Source: Verrucomicrobiales bacterium (GTDB lineage Bacteria; Verrucomicrobiota; Verrucomicrobiia; Limisphaerales; CAIMTB01). Taken from it: a DNA stretch of 64,000 nt. The translations under genes were made by a program, and so were the position numbers. The stretch's first letter is position 1, and the number at the start of each line of letters is the position of its first letter. Shown one piece after another: positions 27,193 through 36,000 of the stretch. The stretch is taken from NCBI GenBank assembly GCA_016795425.1, contig JAEUHG010000083.1, positions 28,106-92,105 of the forward strand. The letters run 5' to 3'. A model generated the notes under the pieces. The model was not told where the DNA came from, searched no databases, and worked only from the letters and a program-made list of their open reading frames with translations.

Positions 27193-27783
27193 ATGCCTTC
27201 GAAACCCTTTCCCATCACCAGCGATCGTTGCCTTCGGCGACGAATGGTTCTTATCGTGGTTGGTTTCGCCACGATGGTGGTCCTGTCTTTCTTCAGCCGC
27301 CGAACACCCGTGCCGGAGGACGTTGCGGATCGCCCGACGGTGGCCTGCGCGTCGCTGTCGCTCCGGGACGGTCGTCTCTTTTTGGATAACGCCACGAATC
27401 CATTCAGTGGTTGGATGTGGGACCATTACCCGGATGGAACCCTGCGATCGCGTTCGGAGGTCTCCAACGGCGTGCTCCACGGTTGGTCGGAAGGATGGCA
27501 CACCAACGGTCAAATCCAGGTACGGGAGCAGTTTTCCCGGGGTGTTTCCGATGGCACACGCACCAAATGGTACGCTTCGGGGGCCAAGCTCTCGGAGGCC
27601 GCCATCGTCAATGGCCGGCTCGACGGCCGTTTTCGTCGCTGGCATGAGAACGGGCAACTGGCGGAGGAAGCGACGCTCCGAGATGGGAAGCCTGACGGTG
27701 TCGCCAGGGCTTGGTACTCCGATGGGAATCTGAGGGCCGAAGTAAACGTCAACAATGGCGAGGTATTAAAGCGGAATTTCTGA
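27193..27783 (+). CDS. MORN_2-repeat protein (YwqK-like), membrane-anchored or exported
   Basis: 196 aa. One hydrophobic segment at about 16-34 ('RMVLIVVGFATMVVLSFF') could be a signal anchor; no lipobox is seen. From about 70 the protein consists of four to five MORN_2/YwqK repeats of about 22 residues built on 'W..DG.L......NG..(H/D)G': examples are 'YPDGTLRSRSEVSNGVLHG', 'WYASGAKLSEAAIVNGRLDG', 'WHENGQLAEEATLRDGKPDG' and 'WYSDGNLRAEVNVNNGE'. Databases often label this family as 'toxin-antitoxin system YwqK antitoxin', but here no toxin gene is adjacent, so I would not use that name. It is the last gene of the five-gene run. The next gene is convergent. Confidence 0.85.
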   Translation: MPSKPFPITSDRCLRRRMVLIVVGFATMVVLSFFSRRTPVPEDVADRPTVACASLSLRDGRLFLDNATNPFSGWMWDHYPDGTLRSRSEVSNGVLHGWSEGWHTNGQIQVREQFSRGVSDGTRTKWYASGAKLSEAAIVNGRLDGRFRRWHENGQLAEEATLRDGKPDGVARAWYSDGNLRAEVNVNNGEVLKRNF

Positions 27784-27828
27784 CGGCTTCGTGGGATTTG
27801 ATCTCGAGCACAGCTTTCGCGGAGCGAA

Positions 27829-28749
27829 TCACGTGTCGGAAGGGATCGCGGGTGCAAGCCCGGATCCGAGGGAGGCGAGTTCCGTGGCAATCGCCTTGGC
27901 CACCGCCAGGGCACGGGGATGACGGTGCCGGTGTGGGTTCCAGGCAATATTCAAGGGCCGAGTCGGCTGTGGCGATCGCAGGGGAAGGTACGTTCGTTCG
28001 GGATCACGGTCGCCCACCGCCATCATGGCGGGAACCAGGGATAATCCCAGTCCGGCCGTGACCAGGCGGGCGATGGTCTCCAGCTGGGCCCCCTGGAAAA
28101 CGGTGTTGGGATGGACGCGATGTTTGGCACAGACCTGTGCCACCTGGCTGCTGAGACAATGCAGGTCCTGCAGCACCAGGAATCGCTCGGTATTCAGGTG
28201 CTGCCATTGGAGGGAAGGTTTCAATGCCAGCGGACTCCGGGCGTGCACCAGGACCACCAGGTTCTCCGTCGCCACCGTTTCGATGCGCAGGGCCACCGAG
28301 GGCAACGTGGTGGAGACCAAGGCGAGGTCCAGGTCGCCGATTTCCAGCCGGCGAAGCAGTCCGGAGGTGACGTCTTCGATGGTATCGAGCGCGATTCGGG
28401 GGTGCCGCGTTGACAGACCCGCGAGCAATCGTGGCAGGAAGAAGGGAGCGATGGTGGGGATGATGCCGAGCCTGACCGTGCCGGCGAGATCACCGCGAAG
28501 ACTGAGGGCATTGCGGGCATCGGCAATTTCGGAGAGCACCCGCTTGGCGTGGACCAGGAGTTTCTCGCCGGCCTGGGTGAGTACGGCGCCCCGGGGCAAT
28601 CGGTCGAAGAGAGGTTGGCCGACCTCGAACTCGAGCTTTTGTATTTGCTGGCTGAGTGAAGGCTGCGCCACGTGTTCGCGGGCGGCGGCTCGGGAGAAGT
28701 TGCCCTCGTCAGCCACCGCCACGAAATAGCGCAATTGATGGAGTTCCAT
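27829..28749 (-). CDS. LysR-family transcriptional regulator
   Basis: 306 aa from ATG 28749. A TTG two codons earlier is possible but less likely because the family begins 'MELHQLRYFVAVAD'. The winged helix-turn-helix occupies residues 1-60 ('FSRAAAREHVAQPSLSQQI', 'LEFEVGQPLFDRLPRG'). The effector-binding periplasmic-protein-like domain covers 90-295 ('GTVRLGIIPTIAPFFLP', 'LDLALVSTTLP', 'LVTAGLGLSLVPAMM'). The sequence resembles the CynR/OxyR-like part of the family. LysR proteins usually control the divergent neighbour, here the DegT-type aminotransferase gene across a 213-bp gap. The effector is unknown. Its 3' end has a degenerate copy at 7769-7832. Confidence 0.92.
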   Translation of the reverse strand: MELHQLRYFVAVADEGNFSRAAAREHVAQPSLSQQIQKLEFEVGQPLFDRLPRGAVLTQAGEKLLVHAKRVLSEIADARNALSLRGDLAGTVRLGIIPTIAPFFLPRLLAGLSTRHPRIALDTIEDVTSGLLRRLEIGDLDLALVSTTLPSVALRIETVATENLVVLVHARSPLALKPSLQWQHLNTERFLVLQDLHCLSSQVAQVCAKHRVHPNTVFQGAQLETIARLVTAGLGLSLVPAMMAVGDRDPERTYLPLRSPQPTRPLNIAWNPHRHRHPRALAVAKAIATELASLGSGLAPAIPSDT

Positions 28750-28962
28750 AGTCAACGCCCTGGTCTTCGATCAGGAATGGTTGTTCGGAATCTGACCGCA
28801 TCGGTCGCAAAGATCACGAAGATCGCGCAGGCGGTTGGCCCCATACGTCTCGTCGGGGTCTCTGCCGCTGCTAGGCTGGCGTCGATTCCCGCTATGAAAC
28901 CTTCGCGCGGCTTCCGACGTTTGCTTCGTACCCAGGTACCATCGGGAGAAGTGAGGAAAACC

Positions 28963-30339
28963 ATGAAGACACCAGGATTGATCCAGGAAACGGACGGTGA
29001 ATGGACGAGGCGGAATTTTTTGGTCCGCGGCAGCGGAGGGATGGCGGCCGCGATGGCGGTGGGGGCGTGCCTGGGAGTGATCCCAGGCGAGCCAGCGATG
29101 GGCGCAAACGGGGCAGATCCCGTGCCGGCCATCGATCCGGGTTACATCGGGCCGCAGTATTTTGACCAGGCGGAGGAGTCGGCTTTGCGTGAAGTCGTGG
29201 AATCGGGCTCACCCTTCCGCTACTGGGGACCCGGCAAGCCGCGCAAGGTGCAGCAGTTCGAGGACGCCTTCGCACGGCACATGGGAGTGCGGTTGGCGTT
29301 GGGTGTGACTTCCGGAACCGCGGCCTTGGACTGCGCCATGGCGGCGCTGGGAGTGGGGCCAGGCGACGAGGTGATCGTGCCCTCGTACACCTGGTGGTCG
29401 GATTATACCTGTGTGGTGCATTCTGGCGCGTTACCGGTCTTTGCTGAGATTGACGGTTCGCTGAATTTGGACCCGCGGGATTTCGAGCGGAAGATCACGG
29501 CCCGGACCAAGGCGGTGATCGCGGTGCACCTGCTCGGCGGTCCGTGCGACCTGGATCCGATCCTGGAGATCGCGCGCCGGCGCGGCATCAAGGTCGTGGA
29601 GGACTGCGCGCAGTGCGTGGGGGGATCCTATCGAGGGAAGCCGTTGGGATCCCTGGGCGACGTGGGAATCTACAGCTTTCAGATCAACAAGATGATGACC
29701 TCCGGGGAAGGGGGCGCCTTGGTCACCAACGATTCGTTGTTGTACGAGCGGGCGGTTCGTTTTCATGACATGGGCTCGATCCGGTCGTTGTTCCTCGAAC
29801 GACTCGGTGGGACGAGCCAGGGGCAGGTCTTCGCCGGGGAGAACTTCCGCATGAATGAGTTCACTGGGGCGGTGCTGGGGGCGCAATTGCCCAAGCTCGA
29901 TACCATGGTGACGGCGATGCGGGGTCACGCCGCCGCGGTGTTGGACGGGATCCGTGACCTGCCAGGAATCCGCCTGCGGAAATACCCGGATCCCGCGGGT
30001 GACATTGGTTACGCGGTCTATTTCGAGACTTCGGGACGCGCGGCGAGGGACCAGGCCATTGAAGGCCTCAAGCAGCGGAAGATTCCGGCCTCCACGCTGA
30101 CGGGTTCGGTGCTCCTGCCGACCGACGAGGCGGTGGTTCAGAAGCGAACGCGCCACCCGGCCTGGCCGTCATTCACCAGTCCGGAAGGCCGTGCCATGAA
30201 GTACGGCCCGGAGGTCTGTCCGCAGACCCTGGGTGTTTACGACCGGTTCGTGCAGGTGCGAATGGGGCCGAAATACACACGACGAATCACGGACCATATC
30301 GTCCAGTCGATCCGTGAGGTTCATGCGGGATTGGGATAA
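28963..30339 (+). CDS. Tat-exported DegT/DnrJ/EryC1/StrS-family aminotransferase
   Basis: 458 aa from ATG 28963, preceded by a GAGG-containing SD at about 28952. The longer open frame upstream has no family similarity and would bury the signal. The N-terminus has a twin-arginine signal, 'RRNFLVRGSGGMAAAMAVG' (16-34). The rest is a complete DegT fold type I PLP enzyme: 'GVTSGTAALDCAM' (115-127), 'GDEVIVPSYTWW', Asp214 in 'VVEDCAQ', and the PLP-lysine Lys243 in 'INKMMTSGEGG'. Known homologues are cytosolic and aminate nucleotide-linked ketosugars. A Tat signal places this one outside the membrane after folding with its cofactor, so the substrate may differ. It is divergent from the LysR gene and convergent with the GH38-like gene. 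Confidence 0.88.
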   Translation: MKTPGLIQETDGEWTRRNFLVRGSGGMAAAMAVGACLGVIPGEPAMGANGADPVPAIDPGYIGPQYFDQAEESALREVVESGSPFRYWGPGKPRKVQQFEDAFARHMGVRLALGVTSGTAALDCAMAALGVGPGDEVIVPSYTWWSDYTCVVHSGALPVFAEIDGSLNLDPRDFERKITARTKAVIAVHLLGGPCDLDPILEIARRRGIKVVEDCAQCVGGSYRGKPLGSLGDVGIYSFQINKMMTSGEGGALVTNDSLLYERAVRFHDMGSIRSLFLERLGGTSQGQVFAGENFRMNEFTGAVLGAQLPKLDTMVTAMRGHAAAVLDGIRDLPGIRLRKYPDPAGDIGYAVYFETSGRAARDQAIEGLKQRKIPASTLTGSVLLPTDEAVVQKRTRHPAWPSFTSPEGRAMKYGPEVCPQTLGVYDRFVQVRMGPKYTRRITDHIVQSIREVHAGLG

Positions 30340-30357
30340 TGCGGGCCTCGCTGGAAT

Positions 30358-32901
30358 TCAGGGGCGGAACAGATGCTGGAGAAAGAGCGGGTGTTCCGGT
30401 TGAGCGGGGTTGATGACCATCACCGGTTCCACCATCAGCGATTCCGCCAGCGTGGCCGCCTCGTGATCCCCGGGCAGCTGTCGGCGCCAGGCGAGGTCGA
30501 ACTGGAATTCCATGACGCCCGGACTATCGCCCTGGAAGTTGGTGTACCAGAAATTATCGTAGAGGATGGAGACCAGCCTGCCCGTTCGCGGTGGCGGTTC
30601 GGTGAGGTGAGATTTCGGATGGGGACCATCCAGGGTGACGAGCGGGGCATCGCGTGTGACCCACAGCCAATGGCCGGCGTCAGTGGCGTAATGTGCCCAG
30701 CCATCGATCGCGAAGTAGTCGCGGCAGGTTCCGGGCATCTGGTCGGCGAAGGGAGTGTAACTCATGCCACCACTGCTCCAGCGCGGCAGCGTGCCATCGC
30801 AGGGCAGCGAATGGACCAGGCAGAGCAACTCGGGATCGAAGGACGAAATCCGATTCATGCGGAACGTCAGTCGAAGCCGTGGCTCCCGCTTCCAGATCTC
30901 CAAACGTCGTGTGGCCCAGCGAACCCGGGGATGATCCAGCGATTGCGTGAACACGATGGTATGCACGCCGTCCTCCCGGGTCGTGGCCCCCTTGGATCGA
31001 GCCGTCACGAACTCGAGCTTCGAAGCCTGCGCCTCCCTTCGGCGCGCGGGATCGCCGGTCCCCCAAATGTCCTGCAACGCCCAGCGTGGCGCAAAGGCGT
31101 TGACCTGGACCGATACGAAGTCCCCGAAGCCGGCGGTGAAGAGCGGTTGCACCATGCCGGGCCAGAGGGCGGAGGTCGGCCACCCATTGGTGTCGGTGGA
31201 CATCGTCGGCGAGGCCGCTCCGGACGAGACAGAGTCCTCGACCGCATCCCGACGGAGTTCGAATCGACGCACCGTGTCGCCATTGAGCGATTCGACCCAG
31301 AAGCGGGCGAACCGTTTGGGAACGCGGTCAGGGAACGTGGCGGAGACGTCCTCAGCACTGAGGTCTTCCGGCTTCTGGGGCCGCCCCCACAGCGGCCCGG
31401 GTTCGAATTCGAGGCGCGCCTGTTCGCCGGTGGCCGGGTCGATGACCGATTGGAAGTCCTCGCGCAGCGCGGAAGCGAGGAGCGTGGCCCAGCCGCGGAA
31501 CGGCGCGGCGGCGGGATTGGCGAGCCAGAGGCCCTCGCCCTCCGGGGTCAGGCGGGTGCGGGCGCGTTGTCCAAGAAGCCATTCGGCGAGGGCCATAGGG
31601 CGCCAGGCGAAGCGGGCTTTCTCGTTGAACTGCCCCTGGGCATCGAGGCTGTAAGGTTGGGCGACGCTCATGCCCGAACCCCAGGTGTGTTCGTCGAAGA
31701 GACAGAGGTCACGTCGCAGATCATCGAAGCGGCGCTGGAGAGCCTCGTCGATCGGACCCCACACGGGAGAGCCCGCGGCCGCAAGAAGGCGTTTGGCGAG
31801 GCGGCTGGCAGCGACTTCCCGTGGGGCGGAGGCGGTGCCGTTGGCCCACCAATCGGTCCATTCCCCGGAATACTCCGGCGCCTTGGCGCCCGCCGCCGCC
31901 TCAAGGTTGCGCATGGCTTGGGAGACCGTTACCAGGCGCAGGCGCGGTTGGAGTTCCAGGCGGTTCCAAGCGACGACAAACTCCGAAAGCGGCGGGAACG
32001 GCGGATCGTTGTCGTAGCGCCACATGCTGGTCAGGGACACCGCCAAGACCGGGTAGCGGTAACCGTCGCGTTCGAATTGTCGGATGCGCTCGAGGCAACG
32101 TTCATTGGCCTGGCGGAGAGAGGCCTCGTCCGTTTTGAGAATGTCGCCGGCGCGGGGAGGACGGAAGCGGGCGTCGGCGGCGAGCGGCAGCGGACCGCGC
32201 CGCCATTCCTCGCGTTCGAAGAAGGAGTAGCCGTCGCCGTAGGTGAGGCTCATCCAGACGAAGAGGCGGCGGCCGTCGGGTTGTTTCCACCAGAACGCGG
32301 TGAGGCGCGGGAGAGGCGGACCGCCGCTATCGCTGTTAATGCCGGAGAAGAGGTAACGCACGCCTCGATCCAGCAGCGCCTTGGCTCCGGCGCGCGGGAA
32401 GCCGTTGACGTCATTCTGCACGGCGGTCTGGGGTCGGAGTTGGGACCACAGATTGTCGGGCAGCCAACGGGTCATGAGGTTCCATTGATCGCGGTCGAGG
32501 AACGGCGTGTTGTTGAGGGGCAGGGCGCTGACTTCGAGTTGGCCGGCGGTGATGGCTTCGAGGAATTGGTTGCGGCGTTCGACGGAGGCGGATTGCCACC
32601 AATCCAGGACTGCGATCGTGGTTTCAGCCGTCCAATGAAACCGTGCTTCCTCGGGCAGGCCCGCGGTGGCCCGGGTCATGTCGAGGGCGATGTCGAGGTA
32701 GCGGCGCTGCATGTCGCGGCAGACCGCCGGATGATCGGTGAAACCGTAGTCGGTGTGGGAGAAGTGGATGAGGTCGAGTTGCCGGACGTGTTCGGGGGCG
32801 GCGGCAGCCATGGACAGGCGGGGGAGCCAGTGCAGGGCAAGGACCAGGGCGAGGTGGAGGCCGTGAGGGATCTTCACCGCGGAGCTTCCGCTTTCCTTCA
32901 T
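30358..32901 (-). CDS. Exported DUF5054 / GH38-like (alpha-mannosidase fold) protein
   Basis: 847 aa from ATG 32901 ('MKESGS'). The frame is open 44 codons further upstream, but the stretch from 32901 directly yields a signal peptide ('LHLALVLALHWLPRLSMAAAA'). The N-terminal domain shows GH38-type metal-site signatures: 'HFSHTDYGFTDHP' with His49 and Asp51, and 'QNDVNGFP' with Asp164 at the position of the family's nucleophile/metal Asp. It continues with 'FWWKQPDGRRLFVWMS'. The remaining ~500 residues are the beta-sandwich region typical of GH38-like proteins ('LEIWKREPRLRLTFRMNR'). This matches the DUF5054 group of exported glycosidase-like proteins. Activity is unproven. It lies 18 bp after the convergent aminotransferase and is followed upstream by two giant proteins on the same strand. 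Confidence 0.75.
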   Translation of the reverse strand: MKESGSSAVKIPHGLHLALVLALHWLPRLSMAAAAPEHVRQLDLIHFSHTDYGFTDHPAVCRDMQRRYLDIALDMTRATAGLPEEARFHWTAETTIAVLDWWQSASVERRNQFLEAITAGQLEVSALPLNNTPFLDRDQWNLMTRWLPDNLWSQLRPQTAVQNDVNGFPRAGAKALLDRGVRYLFSGINSDSGGPPLPRLTAFWWKQPDGRRLFVWMSLTYGDGYSFFEREEWRRGPLPLAADARFRPPRAGDILKTDEASLRQANERCLERIRQFERDGYRYPVLAVSLTSMWRYDNDPPFPPLSEFVVAWNRLELQPRLRLVTVSQAMRNLEAAAGAKAPEYSGEWTDWWANGTASAPREVAASRLAKRLLAAAGSPVWGPIDEALQRRFDDLRRDLCLFDEHTWGSGMSVAQPYSLDAQGQFNEKARFAWRPMALAEWLLGQRARTRLTPEGEGLWLANPAAAPFRGWATLLASALREDFQSVIDPATGEQARLEFEPGPLWGRPQKPEDLSAEDVSATFPDRVPKRFARFWVESLNGDTVRRFELRRDAVEDSVSSGAASPTMSTDTNGWPTSALWPGMVQPLFTAGFGDFVSVQVNAFAPRWALQDIWGTGDPARRREAQASKLEFVTARSKGATTREDGVHTIVFTQSLDHPRVRWATRRLEIWKREPRLRLTFRMNRISSFDPELLCLVHSLPCDGTLPRWSSGGMSYTPFADQMPGTCRDYFAIDGWAHYATDAGHWLWVTRDAPLVTLDGPHPKSHLTEPPPRTGRLVSILYDNFWYTNFQGDSPGVMEFQFDLAWRRQLPGDHEAATLAESLMVEPVMVINPAQPEHPLFLQHLFRP

Positions 32902-33033
32902 GGGGACAGCTTGGTTCAGGCAACGGGTGGAAAGAAAGCGGTCGGGGACGACTGGGAGCCGATTCCGCTGAAAGGGTCGCCACGCATTGCGTCCTGCTGC
33001 CCAGGCGCATCTGCGTCGCTGGCTTCGTCCCAA

Positions 33034-36000
33034 TTATTCCTTTCTCAGTCGGAACATCCGCCAGCGGTGCTGTGGAACTTGGGAGTCGACCGCTTCGAAG
33101 ACGCCGGCTTCATCGGTGGCATTGGTGAGCACTCCATGCCACGTCACCCAGTCGGAGGTGGTCTCGAGCGCGACCTTGGCGTTTGGCCAGACGACGAAGC
33201 GCAGTTGCACGGCGCCGTCCGGTTTCAGCCAGGCGGTCGCCGATTGGATCACCGGCGGCGCTTGGAACTCGTAGGCCCCGATATCACTGGCGAAGCCGGA
33301 GGGGCGTGGAAACCCGCGTGCGTCGGGCGCAGCGCTGAAAGTGTCGTTGCCGGCGTCGATGGCGGGAGAATCCGCGGCGAGCGCCAGGGTCATGACGGGG
33401 CCGCCGTTGTCAGCCAAGGGCAGCAAGCGCGGGTCGTTGCCCCGAAGACTCGAAAGGGCGTCCAATGGGGCGTCGGGGGCGGTGGCGAGGTTCGATCCGA
33501 GATCGACGAGAGGACCGGCGACCCGACGGAAAGCGGCGTTGCCGGCGAGAATGCAGTTGGCCAATTGGACGTTCCCTCCAGTGTTGTCGAGGTCGGCTCC
33601 GGTCGCGGCTTCGTTCCCGACCAAGGTGGCGTTAAGGATCAGCGTTGAACCGCGCGCAACATAGAGACCGCCCCCGGAGGAGGAGCCGGGCAGAGGGGAT
33701 GGGGTGCTGGACGAAACCGCAGTGCCCCCAGAGCCCGGCACAGCTGAATTCCACGCGAACGTTGAATTGGCGATGACCGTGTCCCCTCTGCTCGCGAGAG
33801 CCGCGCCCCGGGCCTCACCGCCGGGCTGGCTGGGCCTGAGGGTCGATGGGGAGGCCGCGGAGGCCCCTTCGTAGTCGCCGGGAATTCCGGCACCGCCGAT
33901 GATCCTGTTGCCGGCCAGGAGGGAGCCAACCACGAGGAGTTCTCCCTGGCTGTCAATGGCCCCACCGGTGGCCGGCCCGGCCAAGCCGTTCGTTTGACCG
34001 CCACCCACCTGTACCCAACCTCTCATCCCCGCCCGGCCTCCACTCGCCGAGTTTGACTCGAGGGTGGATGCCTGCACCCACAAGCGCGTGCCCGCGTGCC
34101 AGATCACCCCGCCTCGGCCAGGTCCGCCATTTCCACCAGAGGCGGCCTCAGGCATGCCCGAATTCTCCCTGGCGGATCCGCCGATCCCGCCGAGGGCCTG
34201 GTTGCCTAACGCGGTGCATTGACGCAGGAGCAGAGACCCCGAGGCATGCGCGATGGCTCCGCCGAGGGCCTCGCCGCCGGAGGTCGGCGAATAGTCGGGG
34301 GCCGAGGTTCCCCAACCGTCGCCGCCCCGGACGATGTTCTGCTCCAGGCGGGAACCGTCGAGCACCAGGAGGCCGGCATTGTGGATGGCGCCTCCCTCAG
34401 CAGCCCCTCCGGTCCGGCCCGAGATTTCGGAGGGACCGGACACGCGGTTGCGGAAGAAGGCGCCGTCGATCACGCGAACGGTTCCGCCGGCGTTCTCGAG
34501 TCCAGCGCCGCGGGTGGCGCTGAAACCTTCCACCACCTTCACCTGGATCAGCGTGAGTTCGGCGCCCGCCGCGACTTCCAGCACCCGCACAGCCCCTCTG
34601 CCACTGATTGAGAGGTCATATCCCTGGGCATCCAGAACCACGTTGGTTGCGATCCGAAGGCTCTGGGACAAGGCGAAGATCCCGTCACACGCCAAGCGCA
34701 CGTAGCCGCCCGTGGAGACGGCAGCGCGAAGGTCTGATTCCTGGCAGCGGGTCAGTTCCTTGGCCGGGGTGACCTTCTGGATGGGGCCTTCGACCACTCC
34801 GAAGGCGTTGGAGACGACCATGCGATAGGTAACCCCGTCGACAGCGGAGGCCAACGTTAGAGACGCCCGGATGGTCTCTGGTTCAAAGCTTGGCGCCACC
34901 GGTTGTGCAACCGACTTGAACTCAAGATTTGTGTTCAGTCCGTAGCGAAACCAGCCCATCGACGCGACACCTTGCGGGATTGCCAGACCTTCCAAACTCA
35001 CTTCCCTCGCGCCCTGCCAGCGAGCCCAGGACGTGAGAATCTCCGGTGGTCCGCTCCCGACCACTTGAACACCCTGGACGACCGATTGGTCGCCGGTCAG
35101 GGACGAGCGAAACGTGGCGCCGACGGGATGTTGTCCAAGGCGCACCACCTGAACCGTCAACGGGCGGCGCAGGCTTTCGCCGGGCGAAAGGGTAAGGTTT
35201 GTGAATTGCAGGAAACCTTGTTTGAGAAGGAGACCGGCAGGCAGCGAGATTTGTCCGGTGAGATTGGAGATCGCGAAGGCGCCGTTGGGATTCTGAAGCT
35301 CCAAATCGAGGAGAAGGATGTCACCGACACCAGCGGTGGTGCTCCTGGCGGAGATCATGACGCGAGGAGCTTCGAGTCCTTCACCTTCGAAGGCCCCGAT
35401 ATCGCAACCTTTGCCGTTGGGTCGAGGTGCCCGACGCTGATCGTCCGCGGGACACAACGCCGGATCCGCCGAGTCCAACGCGGGGCTGTCCGCGAGCAGC
35501 GCGAAGGTTGGAGTGGGTCCGCCATAATCGCCGAGCGTCCCCAGTCGCGGGGCGGTGTTCACACGGCTGCCGGAGTTCGTCAGTGCAAGACTGAGATCCG
35601 AGCTGAGGTTGTGACCCCCGTCGACGATCGAGCCCGCCAGATTTCCACCCGACATGGAGGCAGCAACGATGGAGTTTGCGAGCGCCACACTACCGGCAGA
35701 GCCGAGGATTCCACCCCCTGACGCGGTGTCGCCGGCCGGGCCGTCGGAACCTCTCGATCCGGGAGCGTAGCTCGGTCCCGAACCACCCGTTCCCCCTGGT
35801 CCAACGGACGCCCGGTTCTCAGCCACGGTGGCATGGACGACGTGGAGATTTAGACCGCTGCTGAAAATACCGCCCCCGAAGCCATTGCCGCCCCGTCCCC
35901 CATCGCCTCCGGGAAGCGGTCTGGAGAATCGATTATCGCTCCACCCGCCCCCCGTACCCCCATCACCACCAAGTCCACCTCGAGCCTCGTTTCGGGCCAC

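Noticed and set aside
27193..27783. A toxin-antitoxin locus suggested by the YwqK-like protein
   Set aside because: There is no small toxin gene next to it. The MORN_2 repeats and the operon context point to another role.
28672..28962. 97 extra codons in frame before the DegT-type aminotransferase
   Set aside because: They overlap the LysR coding region antisense and would bury the Tat signal. The ATG at 28963 with an SD fits the family.
30373..33648. A 1091-codon open frame on the plus strand
   Set aside because: It lies antisense to the GH38-like gene and the end of the next giant gene. It is Arg/Gly/Glu/Val-rich with no domain and mirrors codon bias in the real genes on the other strand.
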